A stretch of DNA of 64,000 bases from Aurantimonas sp965217685 (GCA_965217685.1 CBDCIZ010000003.1:1-64000), one strand, 5' to 3'. Counted from the first letter of the stretch, positions 52,819 to 61,692 are shown. A program made the numbers and translations. The notes: generated by a model not told the origin, from the sequence alone.

Positions 52819-52835
52819 CTATACCGTTTCGTAAT
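52819..52835 (-). promoter_or_regulatory. Envelope-regulon box, PAP2-FtsX operon
   Basis: Reads ATTACGAAACGGTATAG on the minus strand, followed by TTCCGG. It is 61 bp upstream of the PAP2 start and directs the four-gene PAP2/PsbP-like/ATPase/FtsX operon. Confidence 0.65.
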
Positions 52836-52874
52836 GGCGTCGGGGTGCGAGCTACAAGAGGGCCAAATAGATTA

Positions 52875-52907
52875 TGACGGGGCCCGCCGCCTCGGCGGGC
52901 CCCGTCA
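52875..52907 (-). terminator. Strong hairpin after the outer-membrane protein gene
   Basis: A perfect 15-bp GC-rich stem (TGACGGGGCCCGCCG at 52875-52889, inverse copy at 52893-52907) with a 3-base loop. It lies 26 bp beyond the stop of the barrel gene and before the PAP2 promoter. The T tract is weak (TAATCTATTT on the minus strand). Confidence 0.65.
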
Positions 52908-52932
52908 GCAGATAGCATTTTAACAAGACCGA

Positions 52933-53727
52933 TCAGTTGAACCGATAGGACACCTTGGCCCAGACGGTATGGAAATCGTTCGAGCCGTTGCTGTTGGTCT
53001 TGAAATCGATCTGCCTGGCACCGTTCGTCGCGGTGGCCGACCAGTCGTTCTTACCAAGATTGGTATAGAGATATTCGAGGCCGACCGAGAGGTTCTTCGT
53101 CGCGAGATAATCGAGGCCGCCGCCGACGGCATATCCAAGATCCGTCCTATCGGTTTTCTCCGAGAAATTATAGCCTGCAAAAGGACCGGAGGTCGTGCTG
53201 GGAAAACCAGTGCTCTGGCTTCGCTTGGCGTAGGCGAGACCGCCCGTGCCGTAGACGAGGAAGCGATCGTAGGCGTAGCCGAGACGACCACGAACCGTGC
53301 CCATATAGTCGATCTTGTCCTTCACCGAGAAGTTCACCCCACCGACGGAAAAATCCCGATTGGACGAATTGCTCATCTTGCTGAGGTCGGCGACGGCGCC
53401 GACGACGACGTTACCGAACTGGTAGTCGTAGCCGATGTGGCCGCCACCGATGAAGCTCGACTTGCTGCCGGACGAGGACGACGTCGCGAAAGGACTGACG
53501 AAGCCCGGCGATGGCGAAAAGGACGTGTCCGCCTCGTCGGCCGCGAATGCACCACCTGCCTGGCCGCCGATGTAGAGGCCCGTCCACGTGTAGGTCGGCG
53601 CCATGATCTCGATCGGTGCCTCGGGCACCGGTGTCTGATCCTGGACGATGAGGTCGGCTGCGGCAGCGGGCAGCGCGAGTGCCGCCGACGCCATGGCCGA
53701 CAATGCGGCAATTGCGATCAGTTTCAT
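52933..53727 (-). CDS. Outer-membrane beta-barrel protein (Omp25/RopB-like)
   Basis: A 264-residue protein with a signal peptide (MKLIAIAALSAMASAALALP then AAAAD) and an eight-stranded-barrel pattern: WTGLYIGGQAGGAFAA, FIGGGHIGYDYQFGNVVVGA, GRLGYAYDRFLVYGTGGLAY, GYAVGGGLDYLATKNLSVGL and the terminal VWAKVSYRFN with C-terminal aromatic-Asn. It is of the alphaproteobacterial small Omp group that stabilises the envelope. The ATG follows GGAG at good spacing. A half-matching regulon box lies 213 bp upstream. Confidence 0.87.
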   Translation of the reverse strand: MKLIAIAALSAMASAALALPAAAADLIVQDQTPVPEAPIEIMAPTYTWTGLYIGGQAGGAFAADEADTSFSPSPGFVSPFATSSSSGSKSSFIGGGHIGYDYQFGNVVVGAVADLSKMSNSSNRDFSVGGVNFSVKDKIDYMGTVRGRLGYAYDRFLVYGTGGLAYAKRSQSTGFPSTTSGPFAGYNFSEKTDRTDLGYAVGGGLDYLATKNLSVGLEYLYTNLGKNDWSATATNGARQIDFKTNSNGSNDFHTVWAKVSYRFN

Positions 53728-54030
53728 GTCTTGTTCTCCGAAAAATCGGCGTTCACCCCCACATGGCCGGATCCGCGAAACGCCCAAAGCAGATCCGGCC
53801 AGAGAGGGTTACCCGCCGACCGACGTGCGAGGACACGTCCAGTCGGACGGCGCCGGCTTCGGATCCGCTCGATCCCGGTCCAACTCCCCGTCTCGGATGG
53901 AAGGTCTAGGCCCCGGAGATGGGCCCGAGATTGCCGGGACTATACGGTTTCAAGGCGATCCGAAGGCAGGGGGCACATCTGCGAAGATCAGGGAACCCAT
54001 GGACCGCCAGAACTCTGCATCGCGGTTTCT
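53728..54030. other. Upstream region of the barrel gene
   Basis: Non-coding, about 300 bp between the ArnT-like stop and the barrel ATG. It holds one partial regulon box (53940-53956). No other gene is supported. Confidence 0.5.
53940..53956 (-). promoter_or_regulatory. Envelope-regulon box, half-match, barrel gene
   Basis: Reads GCCTTGAAACCGTATAG, followed by TCCCGG. The GTATAG-N2-CCGG half is perfect, but the ATTAC half is missing. It is 213 bp upstream of the barrel ATG. Confidence 0.4.
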
Positions 54031-55527
54031 CTAATTCCCACGCAAGGGGATGCTCGCCGCCATGCGCCGATCGAGTTCGTAGGGAGCGTCGAAAATGACG
54101 CGGCCCGGCAATGGGTCTTTCGCATCGAGCCACACGGCCACGAGCATGCCAGTTGGGTTGGCGGCAAGCCAGTTCGCTGACGCTTCCCGCGTGTCGAGCA
54201 CCGTCAACGGTGTCCGTAGGCGCGCAAGAAAGCCGAAGTCGCCCTGATAGTCGCCGAGGAAGGCGACGGGTCCTTTGTGACCTGCAATCAATGCGGCGAG
54301 CGGCGCCGTGTCATAGCCCTTGAAGACCGTCAGCGCGGCGGCGCCCTGCCCTATCACCGCAAGCCCAAGAACGATGACGGCACCGATCCGGATGAGCGTC
54401 AGTCGAAGCGTCCGCATCAGGGCCGCCGCCGCAACGGCCGCTGCCGGCACGAGCGGCACCAGATAATGCGGCTGCTTGCCGCCGATCAGGCTGAAGGTTG
54501 CGACCACCGGGAGCGTCCACAAGACCATGAAGCGAAACACCCAGATGTCCTGCCAGGCTCGCCGAATGGCTTGCAGCGGTTGCGCGAGTGCGCCCCTGTG
54601 CGCAGCCCAGAGATAGGGCGAGAAGATCCAGGGCATCGCGAAGATCGGCAAGAGCGGCAGATAGAACCAGAAGGGACGATCATGGCTGTTCGCCAAATTG
54701 CCCGAAATGCGTCCCGCCGTCTGATTCCAGATCAGCGATCGGGCGAATTCCCCATGGGTTTCGATCAGCGCCGGCACGATCCACGCCATAACCGGAAGCA
54801 GCGCAACAAGGATCGACAAGCCGAAACCGCGCCACATGCGGCCCGCGGATGCCGTATGGATCTCGCTTCGCCAGAGCGGATAGGTCGCAACCGGCCAGAA
54901 CAGGAAGATCAGCACCACCGGACCCTTGGCGAGGATGCCAAGCCCGATGCAGAACCCGGCAATGATGACCCATCGCCCGGCTCGAGTGCCCTCGCCCTGT
55001 CGAGCATAGGACAGTAGCGAGATCAGCGCGCCGAGGACGCAGCATGTGAGGAGCAAATCGAAGAGGATGAGACCGGAGTAGATGACGAAGACGGCGTTTC
55101 CGAGCATCGCCCACCCGACACGCTCGATCGTGCGGTGGTCCTCCGGAACCAGTTCACGCGCCAGCCGGCGGGCAAGAACGATCGACAGCGCGGAGATCGC
55201 GAACACGACCGAGAGCGCCGAAAGCCGCGAAACGCCGAACAGTGCCCATCCGATATCGATCAACCAAAAGAGCAGCGGAGGCTTATGATGATAGGGCGCG
55301 AAATTGACCGTCGGAACAATGAAGTCCCGGTTCACCAGCATTTCCCAGGCAACCGTCAGGTATCGGGTTTCGTCGGGTGGCAGCACCGGCCGCAATCCGG
55401 CCGATATGAGAATGAATACGGCAAGGACGACGAGCGGCACGGCGAGGCTGGCCGAACGATGCGACCCACGTTCGGACGCATTGTCGTCCGCGCCCTTCGC
55501 GAATGCATGGCGCAACGAATGAAACAT
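54031..55527 (-). CDS. ArnT-like glycosyltransferase (GT39/PMT superfamily)
   Basis: A 498-residue polytopic enzyme. RPVLPPDETRYLTVAWEMLV is the family DE motif in the first extracytoplasmic loop, followed by PYHHKPPLLFWLID, LILFDLLLTCCVLGA and FCIGLGILAKGPVVLIFLFW. About 12 membrane segments precede a C-terminal soluble domain (from about 400). Relatives transfer 4-amino-4-deoxy-L-arabinose or other sugars from a lipid carrier to lipid A. The sugar is not deducible here. The b561 gene ends 67 bp upstream on the same strand, so the two probably form one unit under the box at 56195. Confidence 0.85.
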   Translation of the reverse strand: MFHSLRHAFAKGADDNASERGSHRSASLAVPLVVLAVFILISAGLRPVLPPDETRYLTVAWEMLVNRDFIVPTVNFAPYHHKPPLLFWLIDIGWALFGVSRLSALSVVFAISALSIVLARRLARELVPEDHRTIERVGWAMLGNAVFVIYSGLILFDLLLTCCVLGALISLLSYARQGEGTRAGRWVIIAGFCIGLGILAKGPVVLIFLFWPVATYPLWRSEIHTASAGRMWRGFGLSILVALLPVMAWIVPALIETHGEFARSLIWNQTAGRISGNLANSHDRPFWFYLPLLPIFAMPWIFSPYLWAAHRGALAQPLQAIRRAWQDIWVFRFMVLWTLPVVATFSLIGGKQPHYLVPLVPAAAVAAAALMRTLRLTLIRIGAVIVLGLAVIGQGAAALTVFKGYDTAPLAALIAGHKGPVAFLGDYQGDFGFLARLRTPLTVLDTREASANWLAANPTGMLVAVWLDAKDPLPGRVIFDAPYELDRRMAASIPLRGN

Positions 55528-55594
55528 GAAGAACCGGCCCGAATTTACGATAGCTGATCGAGGCTCGAAATCGCACCGAAACGACGGCGGACGT

Positions 55595-56122
55595 TCAGGT
55601 CGGCGCCTTTAGTTTCGGCACCATGCGGGCAAGAGCGTTCGACTTGAAGACAAAATGCTGGGCCAACGCGCCGACGACGTGAAGTCCGGCGACGACAAGC
55701 AGCGGGTTCCACAGGAAGGTATGGTAGCCGGCGATGTCGTCGTTGCTGGTGAACCAAGCGGCGAGCCCAAGGATCGGCATGGTAATGAGGATGGCATAGA
55801 GTAGCCCATGGGTGATCTTCGCCAGCCACGTCGCCCAGCTCGGGTCTTTGGATGAATGCTCCGGACGTCCGTTCACGAAGCGGTCCAGCAGTCGAACAAG
55901 CGCCGCCGCGAGAATGCACGTGCCAAAAATGATGTGCGAATAGCCGAAGAAGCTCGTCGTCGTCGAGATCGGCTTGTTGTCGAGTGTCCCGTCCCAGAGA
56001 CCTCGCATGTAGTCGCCTTCCAGCCATTGGGCGAAGATCAGGATGACGATCACCCAATGCAGAGTGATGTTCAGCCGGCTCCAGCCGGTCTTCGGTGCTG
56101 TCGTGCTCAAGCTGTTCTCCAA
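55595..56122 (-). CDS. Cytochrome b561-type membrane haem protein
   Basis: A 175-residue protein with four hydrophobic segments and the b561 pattern: SRLNITLHWVIVILIFAQWL (His ligand), SFFGYSHIIFGTCILAAALV, ITHGLLYAILITMPILGLAA and PLLVVAGLHVVGALAQHFVF. It should carry electrons in the inner membrane. b561 and PepSY proteins are often encoded near QseBC/PmrAB-like systems. It has a regulon box 73 bp upstream and is followed by the ArnT-like gene. Confidence 0.9.
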   Translation of the reverse strand: MENSLSTTAPKTGWSRLNITLHWVIVILIFAQWLEGDYMRGLWDGTLDNKPISTTTSFFGYSHIIFGTCILAAALVRLLDRFVNGRPEHSSKDPSWATWLAKITHGLLYAILITMPILGLAAWFTSNDDIAGYHTFLWNPLLVVAGLHVVGALAQHFVFKSNALARMVPKLKAPT

Positions 56123-56194
56123 GCCCTTTGATGCCCGATCGCGTCGGATTCAAAACCGATCTATCGACAAAACATCACGTCTGAATTTCCGGAA

Positions 56195-56211
56195 ATATAC
56201 GGTTTGGTAAT
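56195..56211 (-). promoter_or_regulatory. Envelope-regulon box, b561-ArnT unit
   Basis: Reads ATTACCAAACCGTATAT on the minus strand, followed by TTCCGG. It is 73 bp upstream of the cytochrome start. Confidence 0.65.
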
Positions 56212-56229
56212 GTTGGAAGGCAGTCCGAT

Positions 56230-57531
56230 TCAGGTCGCCGTGCTTCCGTTGCCGGGTAAGTCGAGCCGGTAGCGCACGACATTCATCGGCTCTTTGTGGT
56301 GACGTGGAAGGAAGGTTTCACGCCCGACCACGATGAGCTCCAGTTGACGAGGGAAATCCAGAGCTGCAGGCAAAGCGATCTCGCCAGCCTGCGCAAGCGA
56401 GCAGAGACGCGACGCGAGATTGACGGTTCGTCCAAGTATCGTGAAATCGGCGCGTTTGCCCGATCCGAGCGCCGTCGCAATGACCTCGCCCCTGAAAATG
56501 CCGATCCCCGGTCGACGGACAAGCGAGCGACAAGCATCGATACTGCTGACGGCCGCATCGACGGCGTTGCCAAGAGACTCCGGTCCCCGAAATACCGCCA
56601 GGATCCCGTCGCCAACGATCTTGTCGATCTCGCCGCCACATCGAGAGACGGCGCCGGCGGCATTCGTCACGAAATCGTCGATGAGGGAAGCCACTTCAGC
56701 GGGCTCCGCGGTTTCGGCAAAACTCGAAAAATCCCGAAGATCCAGGAACATGACGACGGCTTCGAACTTTTGCGGCGACGAGTTTGCGTTCAGAGCACTT
56801 CGAACAGCCGCGACTGGCAGGAACCGACCAAGGCGACGATGAACATCGAGGACGTATGCGGCCTGGGTGTCGATCGACCGCTGGGCTCGCATCACGACAA
56901 AGGTCGTTGCAGCCAAGGCGGCGGTGAATAAGGTCGCAAAGACTATTGTCCAGAACCATGCGGATCTCGAGATCGCGCTTTCCAGAGAGAGGCTTCGTCG
57001 CGTCGCCGCGACGAGCACCGACTCCCTGCCGTCTAGAAGCTCGAGCGAGCCCAGCGACGTCCATTGCCCCGAACCGGCGATGTCTTCGACGAGCACTGAA
57101 CCGCCCTGCTGCGTGACATCCTCGAAATCGTCGAGGCCGATCGACCCGCAGGACATTCGGCCATCGATTCGAAGAACCGGCGTTCCGTCCGGCTTCATGA
57201 CCGCGAGACAGGAAATTCCGGTCTCACCCAACTCCTTTCCAAGCTCCTTCAGAGCCGCGCCGGACGGAGGACTTTGAGAGCCGAGCACGCCATCGACCGT
57301 GAGCATCGTCCTGATGAGCCTTATCTCCTGGTCGGCGAACAGCTTTTCGGCGCTTGCGGAGATCGCGTTGTTCAGCGTCGTCGCCAAACCGAAGCTCCCG
57401 AGGACGAGGATCGGCAGAAGCACGAGGAGAAAGGTCCGAAGCAGCGGGAAAGGCTTGCCGATGCCTGGCTTTTTCAGAGCCGACCCATCCCTTATGCGGT
57501 TCGAATTCCTTATTCCGTTGAAGCCAATCAT
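56230..57531 (-). CDS. Class III adenylate/guanylate cyclase with periplasmic sensor domain
   Basis: A 433-residue protein. A first membrane segment (about 31-52), an extracytoplasmic domain (to about 183), a second membrane segment (about 184-208) and a cyclase domain (about 245-420). Catalytic blocks: VVMFLDLRDFSSFAETAEPA (metal Asp), GGEIDKIVGDGILAVF (Lys and metal Asp) and DFTILGRTVNLASRLCSLAQ (transition-state Asn and Arg). Lys and Asp suggest ATP specificity. The ATG overlaps the stop of the DedA-PAP2 gene, so nucleotide signalling is coupled to a lipid-phosphatase gene, which is unusual. Confidence 0.88.
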   Translation of the reverse strand: MIGFNGIRNSNRIRDGSALKKPGIGKPFPLLRTFLLVLLPILVLGSFGLATTLNNAISASAEKLFADQEIRLIRTMLTVDGVLGSQSPPSGAALKELGKELGETGISCLAVMKPDGTPVLRIDGRMSCGSIGLDDFEDVTQQGGSVLVEDIAGSGQWTSLGSLELLDGRESVLVAATRRSLSLESAISRSAWFWTIVFATLFTAALAATTFVVMRAQRSIDTQAAYVLDVHRRLGRFLPVAAVRSALNANSSPQKFEAVVMFLDLRDFSSFAETAEPAEVASLIDDFVTNAAGAVSRCGGEIDKIVGDGILAVFRGPESLGNAVDAAVSSIDACRSLVRRPGIGIFRGEVIATALGSGKRADFTILGRTVNLASRLCSLAQAGEIALPAALDFPRQLELIVVGRETFLPRHHKEPMNVVRYRLDLPGNGSTAT

Positions 57532-59543
57532 CGCGTCTGACCTTCAGCCGGCTTATCCTTCATGAGCCATTTCCCGCTTGCGGAAATCAACAACAGCCCG
57601 CCGTCGACCGCTTTCGGATTGCGATCGGAGGCAACCAGAGCGGTCACAGCTTTAGATCGATCCAAACTGGCGGTCTCGTCTACGTCGAGCACCGAATATC
57701 CGCCGGCCAGCGGTTGAAGCTGCTCTATCGATAGCCCACCGAGAAGAATACGATGACCGTCGCTACCGAAGTCGGTGTCATGGGCAGATGTCCAGAAACG
57801 CAGGACTAGCCTTCTGCCCGCGCCGTCAGCCAGGACGAACGACGCTACGGGCTTCATTCCTTCGTGCATCAGCGGTGCGGTCGGACGGTCCTCAAGCGGC
57901 AGAGACGACGGGAAAAGCGCTTCGACGAGAGTTCCGACGGGTTTCGGCTGGAACCGCGTAGCCGCAAGCCGCGCCGTCAATACGGCGACCGCGAGATCGG
58001 TCTGGACAAACAAGGTCTCCCCGGGATCGCCGTCGAACGCAAGGCGATCCCGCGCCAGCTTTTGCCAGCCCGAAGCCATCCAGTCCGACTGGGCCATCTG
58101 CTCGACGGTCAGTGTCGGGGCATAATTGCCGACCCATCGATCATAGTCGCGATAAAGGTGGATGCCGTAGACGAGCACGTAAACAGGCACCAGAACGCCT
58201 GCCAGTCGAAGCAGCCCGATCGCCTTGTCCCGGTGACGGCTGACATAGGCGAAGATCATCGTAACCGTCAGCCCGAGACAGAATCCGGCGGTGACATCGC
58301 TGAGCCAGTGAGCCCCCAGATAAAGACGCGTGAACGCGACGGAAATCGCCGCACCGATCGCGATGACGAAGGCCAACGGCCGCCATCGTGGGACGAGGTT
58401 TGCGGCTACGATCACCGATAGGATGCCGAAAAGGGTCATCGACTGGGTCGCGTGCCCGCTCGGAAACGAGAAGGCCTCGGCACCCGAGTAAAGAGCCGTC
58501 GGGCGCGGCCGCTGGACGATGTCCTTCACAAGAGGCACGAAGGCGCTCTGCGCGCCAATCGCGAGGCCGGTGATGACGGCCAGTGCGAAACGTTTCCTGA
58601 CGATCATAAGTCCAAGCATGGCGAGCGTGACGGGGACGAGCACGAAACCGTCCGCGCCCATTGTCATCGCCGTGATAAGCCGCGTGCCAGCCTCGCTGCG
58701 CAGAGACTGCAGGAAATTGTAGACCGCCTTGTCGACGAGATTCAGTTGCGGATCGAACAGAAGATCTGCCAAGAGCGTGACGAAGCCGCCCGCGGCCAAT
58801 GCGGCAACGAACAGGACCAGTGTCCAGCCGACGACGTTGCGATCATTGGTCAGAAAGCGCGTCTCGAATTGAGCAAGCCGCCCTTGGTCGAAAGCGAGGC
58901 TGGACACGCGCTCGATCCGCCAGCGTTCGAACATCGGATAGACGAAGCCGTAAGCGATCTTCGCGAGATAATAGCCCATCAGCACGATGCCGAGTGCCAC
59001 TCCCCCGAGGATTGCGAGCCTCGGGTCTAACGTGTGGACGCGCGAGAGGCCAAGCCCGATGCCTGCGGCCGGGACGAGATGTGCTCCCGCCCAGACGAAT
59101 GCCGAGGTTACGTTGACCGCGCTGAAGCGCACGAAATCCATACCGACCATACCGGCGATGCCGGGAACGATCGCCTTCACACCGGGCACGAAGCGGCCAA
59201 TGAAGATGCTCTTGCCGCCGTGGCGCTGGAAGAAGGCCTCTCCCCGGTCGAGCAGGGAGGTGTATCGCCGAAACGGCCAGACAGACCGCAGGCGACCTTC
59301 GTAATGGTGCCCTACCCAGAAGGACAGCGCATCGCCGATAATGGCCCCGGCGCTTGCCAGAGCAAGAACTGGCAGAAACGGCAGCTTTCCTGCACCGACC
59401 AGGGCCCCGACCGCGATCAGCACGAAAGTGCTCGGTACGAAGAGCCCGACGATGAATAACGCCTCGCCGAGGCTGACGAAAAAGACTAGCGCGAACGCGG
59501 CAAAAGGATGGAAAGCGACCAGGTCGAGGATGGTCTGGGTCAT
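57528..59543 (-). CDS. DedA-PAP2-LssY fusion protein
   Basis: A 671-residue membrane protein. Residues 1-200 are DedA-like (GEALFIVGLFVPSTFVLIAV, FIGRFVPGVKAIVPGIAGMV). Residues 240-450 form a PAP2 phosphatase with KDIVQRPRPTAL, SFPSGHATQSMTL and TRLYLGAHWLSDV, all canonical. Residues 480-660 are an LssY-C domain (QTDLAVAVLTARLAATRFQP, LRFWTSAHDTDFGS). A DedA scramblase fused to a lipid phosphatase suggests hydrolysis and flipping of a lipid carrier in one protein. It starts a two-gene operon with the cyclase, with a box 104 bp upstream. Confidence 0.9.
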   Translation of the reverse strand: MTQTILDLVAFHPFAAFALVFFVSLGEALFIVGLFVPSTFVLIAVGALVGAGKLPFLPVLALASAGAIIGDALSFWVGHHYEGRLRSVWPFRRYTSLLDRGEAFFQRHGGKSIFIGRFVPGVKAIVPGIAGMVGMDFVRFSAVNVTSAFVWAGAHLVPAAGIGLGLSRVHTLDPRLAILGGVALGIVLMGYYLAKIAYGFVYPMFERWRIERVSSLAFDQGRLAQFETRFLTNDRNVVGWTLVLFVAALAAGGFVTLLADLLFDPQLNLVDKAVYNFLQSLRSEAGTRLITAMTMGADGFVLVPVTLAMLGLMIVRKRFALAVITGLAIGAQSAFVPLVKDIVQRPRPTALYSGAEAFSFPSGHATQSMTLFGILSVIVAANLVPRWRPLAFVIAIGAAISVAFTRLYLGAHWLSDVTAGFCLGLTVTMIFAYVSRHRDKAIGLLRLAGVLVPVYVLVYGIHLYRDYDRWVGNYAPTLTVEQMAQSDWMASGWQKLARDRLAFDGDPGETLFVQTDLAVAVLTARLAATRFQPKPVGTLVEALFPSSLPLEDRPTAPLMHEGMKPVASFVLADGAGRRLVLRFWTSAHDTDFGSDGHRILLGGLSIEQLQPLAGGYSVLDVDETASLDRSKAVTALVASDRNPKAVDGGLLLISASGKWLMKDKPAEGQTR

Positions 59544-59646
59544 TTCGGAACGATCACGGAAGGCACATGCGGACGACCCAACCGCTGCGCCGGGCGGTCG
59601 GGCGGTCCGTGGCTAGCAGCGTGTCCTCCCCGACAGATGTCCGGCG

Positions 59647-59663
59647 CTATACGGATTGGTATA
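59647..59663 (-). promoter_or_regulatory. Envelope-regulon box, DedA-PAP2/cyclase operon
   Basis: Reads TATACCAATCCGTATAG on the minus strand, followed by CGCCGG. It is 104 bp upstream of the fusion-protein start. Confidence 0.65.
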
Positions 59664-59748
59664 CTTCCTCATGTCGTGCGGACATTTCGGCGGGAGCTCG
59701 TCATCCGCCATGGGATTACCGATGCGTCATAATATAGGATGCGAAAGT

Positions 59749-59925
59749 TCAGCGTTTCTGGCCGGCGGCGATATCCGTCCGAGTGTCCGTGTGGCGCGCC
59801 TGCCTGGACGTCGAATCACCTGGGACATTGACGCCCTGGTTGCCGTAGTTCGGCGTCGTGCAACCTGCGAGAGCAGCTGATGCAACGGCGGACGAGACGA
59901 GGATGATGGTGGCAAGGTTTTTCAT
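59749..59925 (-). CDS. Small lipoprotein
   Basis: A 58-residue protein missed by usual size cutoffs: MKNLATIILVSSAVASAALA then GCTTPNYGNQ, with the lipobox LAGC (Cys22). A ribosome site AAGGAAAC precedes the ATG. The mature 37 residues are polar and have no recognisable domain. It is on the same strand as the PepSY gene upstream. Confidence 0.75.
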   Translation of the reverse strand: MKNLATIILVSSAVASAALAGCTTPNYGNQGVNVPGDSTSRQARHTDTRTDIAAGQKR

Positions 59926-60044
59926 CGCAGTTTCCTTGGTTCAATTTTGAAATGGCGTGATGGATGAGTCATCGAGCGCGCAGAGAGGGTGAGTTTCCGG
60001 ACACGCAAGGCGCGTGCCCGGACGGTCAGGCCTTATCTGACCAA

Positions 60045-60458
60045 TTAGTCGGCGGTTTCGCCGCCGTTCTCGCCGTTTTCACCACTCTCCGGCGCCTCAT
60101 TGGAATTCGAGCCCGACTTCTCGCTGTCTTGGCTCTCCATCTTCGGATTGGTGTCGACCTTGCCGCTCGACATGTCGACGACGACGGTCTTGGTCGTACC
60201 GTCGTTCTGGGCGAGTTCGATCTCCCAACCGGTCTGGCCGCCTTCGTCGGACAATCCCGCATCGACCGCGCTGCCGCCGACCGCAGTCGTCGCGGCATCG
60301 ATAGCCTTCGCCAAATCAACCTTGGCGTTAGCGATTTTGGCCGTATCGAACTTGCTCGCGTCCATGTTGCCATTGTCGGCGGCAAACGCCGACGCGCCTG
60401 CCGCAAGAATGGAGGCGGCGGCGAGGATCGCCACTCGGGTGGTCTTCGTCGTGTTCAT
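60045..60458 (-). CDS. PepSY domain exported protein
   Basis: A 137-residue protein with a signal peptide (RVAILAAASILAAGASAFAA) and one PepSY domain: KVDLAKAIDAATTAVGGSAV, DAGLSDEGGQTGWEIELAQN and TKTVVVDMSSGKVDTN. The tail is acidic and rich in Ser, Asn and Gly (SGSNSNEAPESGENGENGGE). Short PepSY proteins often accompany envelope-sensing two-component systems and may modulate the sensor. The ATG at 60458 gives the signal peptide. A box lies 84 bp upstream. Confidence 0.87.
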   Translation of the reverse strand: MNTTKTTRVAILAAASILAAGASAFAADNGNMDASKFDTAKIANAKVDLAKAIDAATTAVGGSAVDAGLSDEGGQTGWEIELAQNDGTTKTVVVDMSSGKVDTNPKMESQDSEKSGSNSNEAPESGENGENGGETAD

Positions 60459-60541
60459 GGGTTTTTCCTTATATCGGGATCCGGCTTGATTACCGGCCGG
60501 TCTCAAGGTGGGGCGTCCACATGACCTCAAAAGCTCCGGCT

Positions 60542-60558
60542 CTATACGGATTGGTATT
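60542..60558 (-). promoter_or_regulatory. Envelope-regulon box, PepSY gene
   Basis: Reads AATACCAATCCGTATAG on the minus strand, followed by AGCCGG. It is 84 bp upstream of the PepSY start. Confidence 0.65.
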
Positions 60559-60581
60559 CGTTTTAAGATCCCCGAACATGA

Positions 60582-60606
60582 AAAGGCCGGCGCAAGGCCG
60601 ACCTTT
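60582..60606 (-). terminator. Terminator of the small exported-protein gene
   Basis: AAAGGCCGGC and GCCGACCTTT form a 10-bp stem with one mismatch and a 5-base loop, with TTTTC on the minus strand. It lies 24 bp after the stop of the gene at 60630-60947. Confidence 0.6.
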
Positions 60607-60629
60607 CATTTGTCGCCCGTTGATCGAGA

Positions 60630-60947
60630 TCAGCGGTGATTTCCGGCGATCGCCCGACGGGTGGCAGCTTCCCGATTGTGGGTCGCCCAGCGACTTCCGG
60701 GAACGCTGCCGGAGATTTTCGACGCTTCACGGGCCCGGGCGGCATCATAGTGCCGCTCGACGCGTTCGTTTCGCTGATGCGTGCCGGTATGGTGATGCGA
60801 GAGCCTCGTCCGGAAGACCCGATGATTGATCGTCCAATCACCCTTGTCGTAGCGACCGGCGGCCATGGAATATGTCGCAAGGGTGCTGCCGACGACGACG
60901 GTGCCGAGGGCGGCAAGCGCGAGTGAAATGGTTCTAAATGTGCGCAT
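60630..60947 (-). CDS. Small exported or membrane-anchored basic protein
   Basis: A 105-residue protein with an N-terminal hydrophobic segment (TISLALAALGTVVVGSTLAT). The rest is very basic and rich in His and Arg (RVFRTRLSHHHTGTHQRNER, ATHNREAATRRAIAGNHR). It could be a periplasmic metal- or anion-binding protein; no family recognised. It is divergent from the exported protein at 61242, with paired direct repeats between them. Confidence 0.65.
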   Translation of the reverse strand: MRTFRTISLALAALGTVVVGSTLATYSMAAGRYDKGDWTINHRVFRTRLSHHHTGTHQRNERVERHYDAARAREASKISGSVPGSRWATHNREAATRRAIAGNHR

Positions 60948-61004
60948 GATTTCGATCCTTTGTCTTATCCTGAGCGTCAATCGGCTCTGACAAGAAATAT
61001 GGAT

Positions 61005-61042
61005 CCGGAACATTGCGGTTTGCAGACCGGAACATTGTGGTT
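61005..61042. promoter_or_regulatory. Paired 16-bp direct repeats between divergent exported-protein genes
   Basis: CCGGAACATTGCGGTT (61005-61020) and CCGGAACATTGTGGTT (61027-61042) differ at one base and are 22 bp apart start to start, two turns of DNA. A third GGAACATTG lies at 61142-61150. The arrangement fits binding of a response-regulator dimer to direct repeats. It differs from the regulon box. Confidence 0.6.
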
Positions 61043-61241
61043 CTGTATTGATACCATTTTTTACTATACAATTTTTTATAATGCTGGAAATGCAACGCCC
61101 ACAACTACTGTCTATTGACGTCGTCGCATATCGAGAACGCTGGAACATTGATTCCCAGATCCCGAAGCAACTGCCACGTCTTTTAGCCGGCGCTCCCGTC
61201 CGAAAATCGGGCCGCGACGGTTTCATCAAAAGGAATCCCCC

Positions 61242-61655
61242 ATGAAGGCCTTTCACGGTTTGCCGCTGTCACTCGCGGCGATACTTCTAGCAATCGCCGC
61301 TGCCGGACCGGCTGCGGCGACAGGACCTACGGCGGTCAAATCCCAAACCCAGATGTCGAAATTTTCCCGGCTTGGCGATCTTTCCACCTTTCGATCGATA
61401 ACGGCCGATACCCTGAGCATCGCGAAAAAGGGCAAACTGACCGCTGCCAAGACACGCATTGCCGATTTGGAAAAAGCTTGGGATACGTCCGAGCCGAAGC
61501 TGAAGCCGCAGGACACGAAAAACTGGCGCACCATCGACAAGGCCATCGATGCCGCGCTGGACGCACTTCGCTCACCGAACCCGACAAAACAGGACAGCGT
61601 CTCGAAACTTCAAAAGCTTATCGCGACGATGGACAAGGTCGACAAGCAGGCCTGA
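61242..61655 (+). CDS. Exported hypothetical protein
   Basis: A 137-residue protein with a signal peptide (LSLAAILLAIAAAGPAAATG). The mature part is helical (RSITADTLSIAKKGKLTAAK, TRIADLEKAWDTSEPKLKPQ, NWRTIDKAIDAALDALRSPN) and probably forms a small helical bundle. I recall similar proteins beside envelope-sensing two-component genes, but with no known role. The ATG follows AAAGGAAT. Confidence 0.7.
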   Translation: MKAFHGLPLSLAAILLAIAAAGPAAATGPTAVKSQTQMSKFSRLGDLSTFRSITADTLSIAKKGKLTAAKTRIADLEKAWDTSEPKLKPQDTKNWRTIDKAIDAALDALRSPNPTKQDSVSKLQKLIATMDKVDKQA

Positions 61656-61692
61656 GGCTGTGACATTTCCTCAAGCTCGCGCCTCAATGACC

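Noticed and set aside
52969..54180. 403-codon plus frame across the barrel gene and its upstream region
   Set aside because: Continues through non-coding DNA and has an Arg/Glu-rich shadow composition; no signal or motif.
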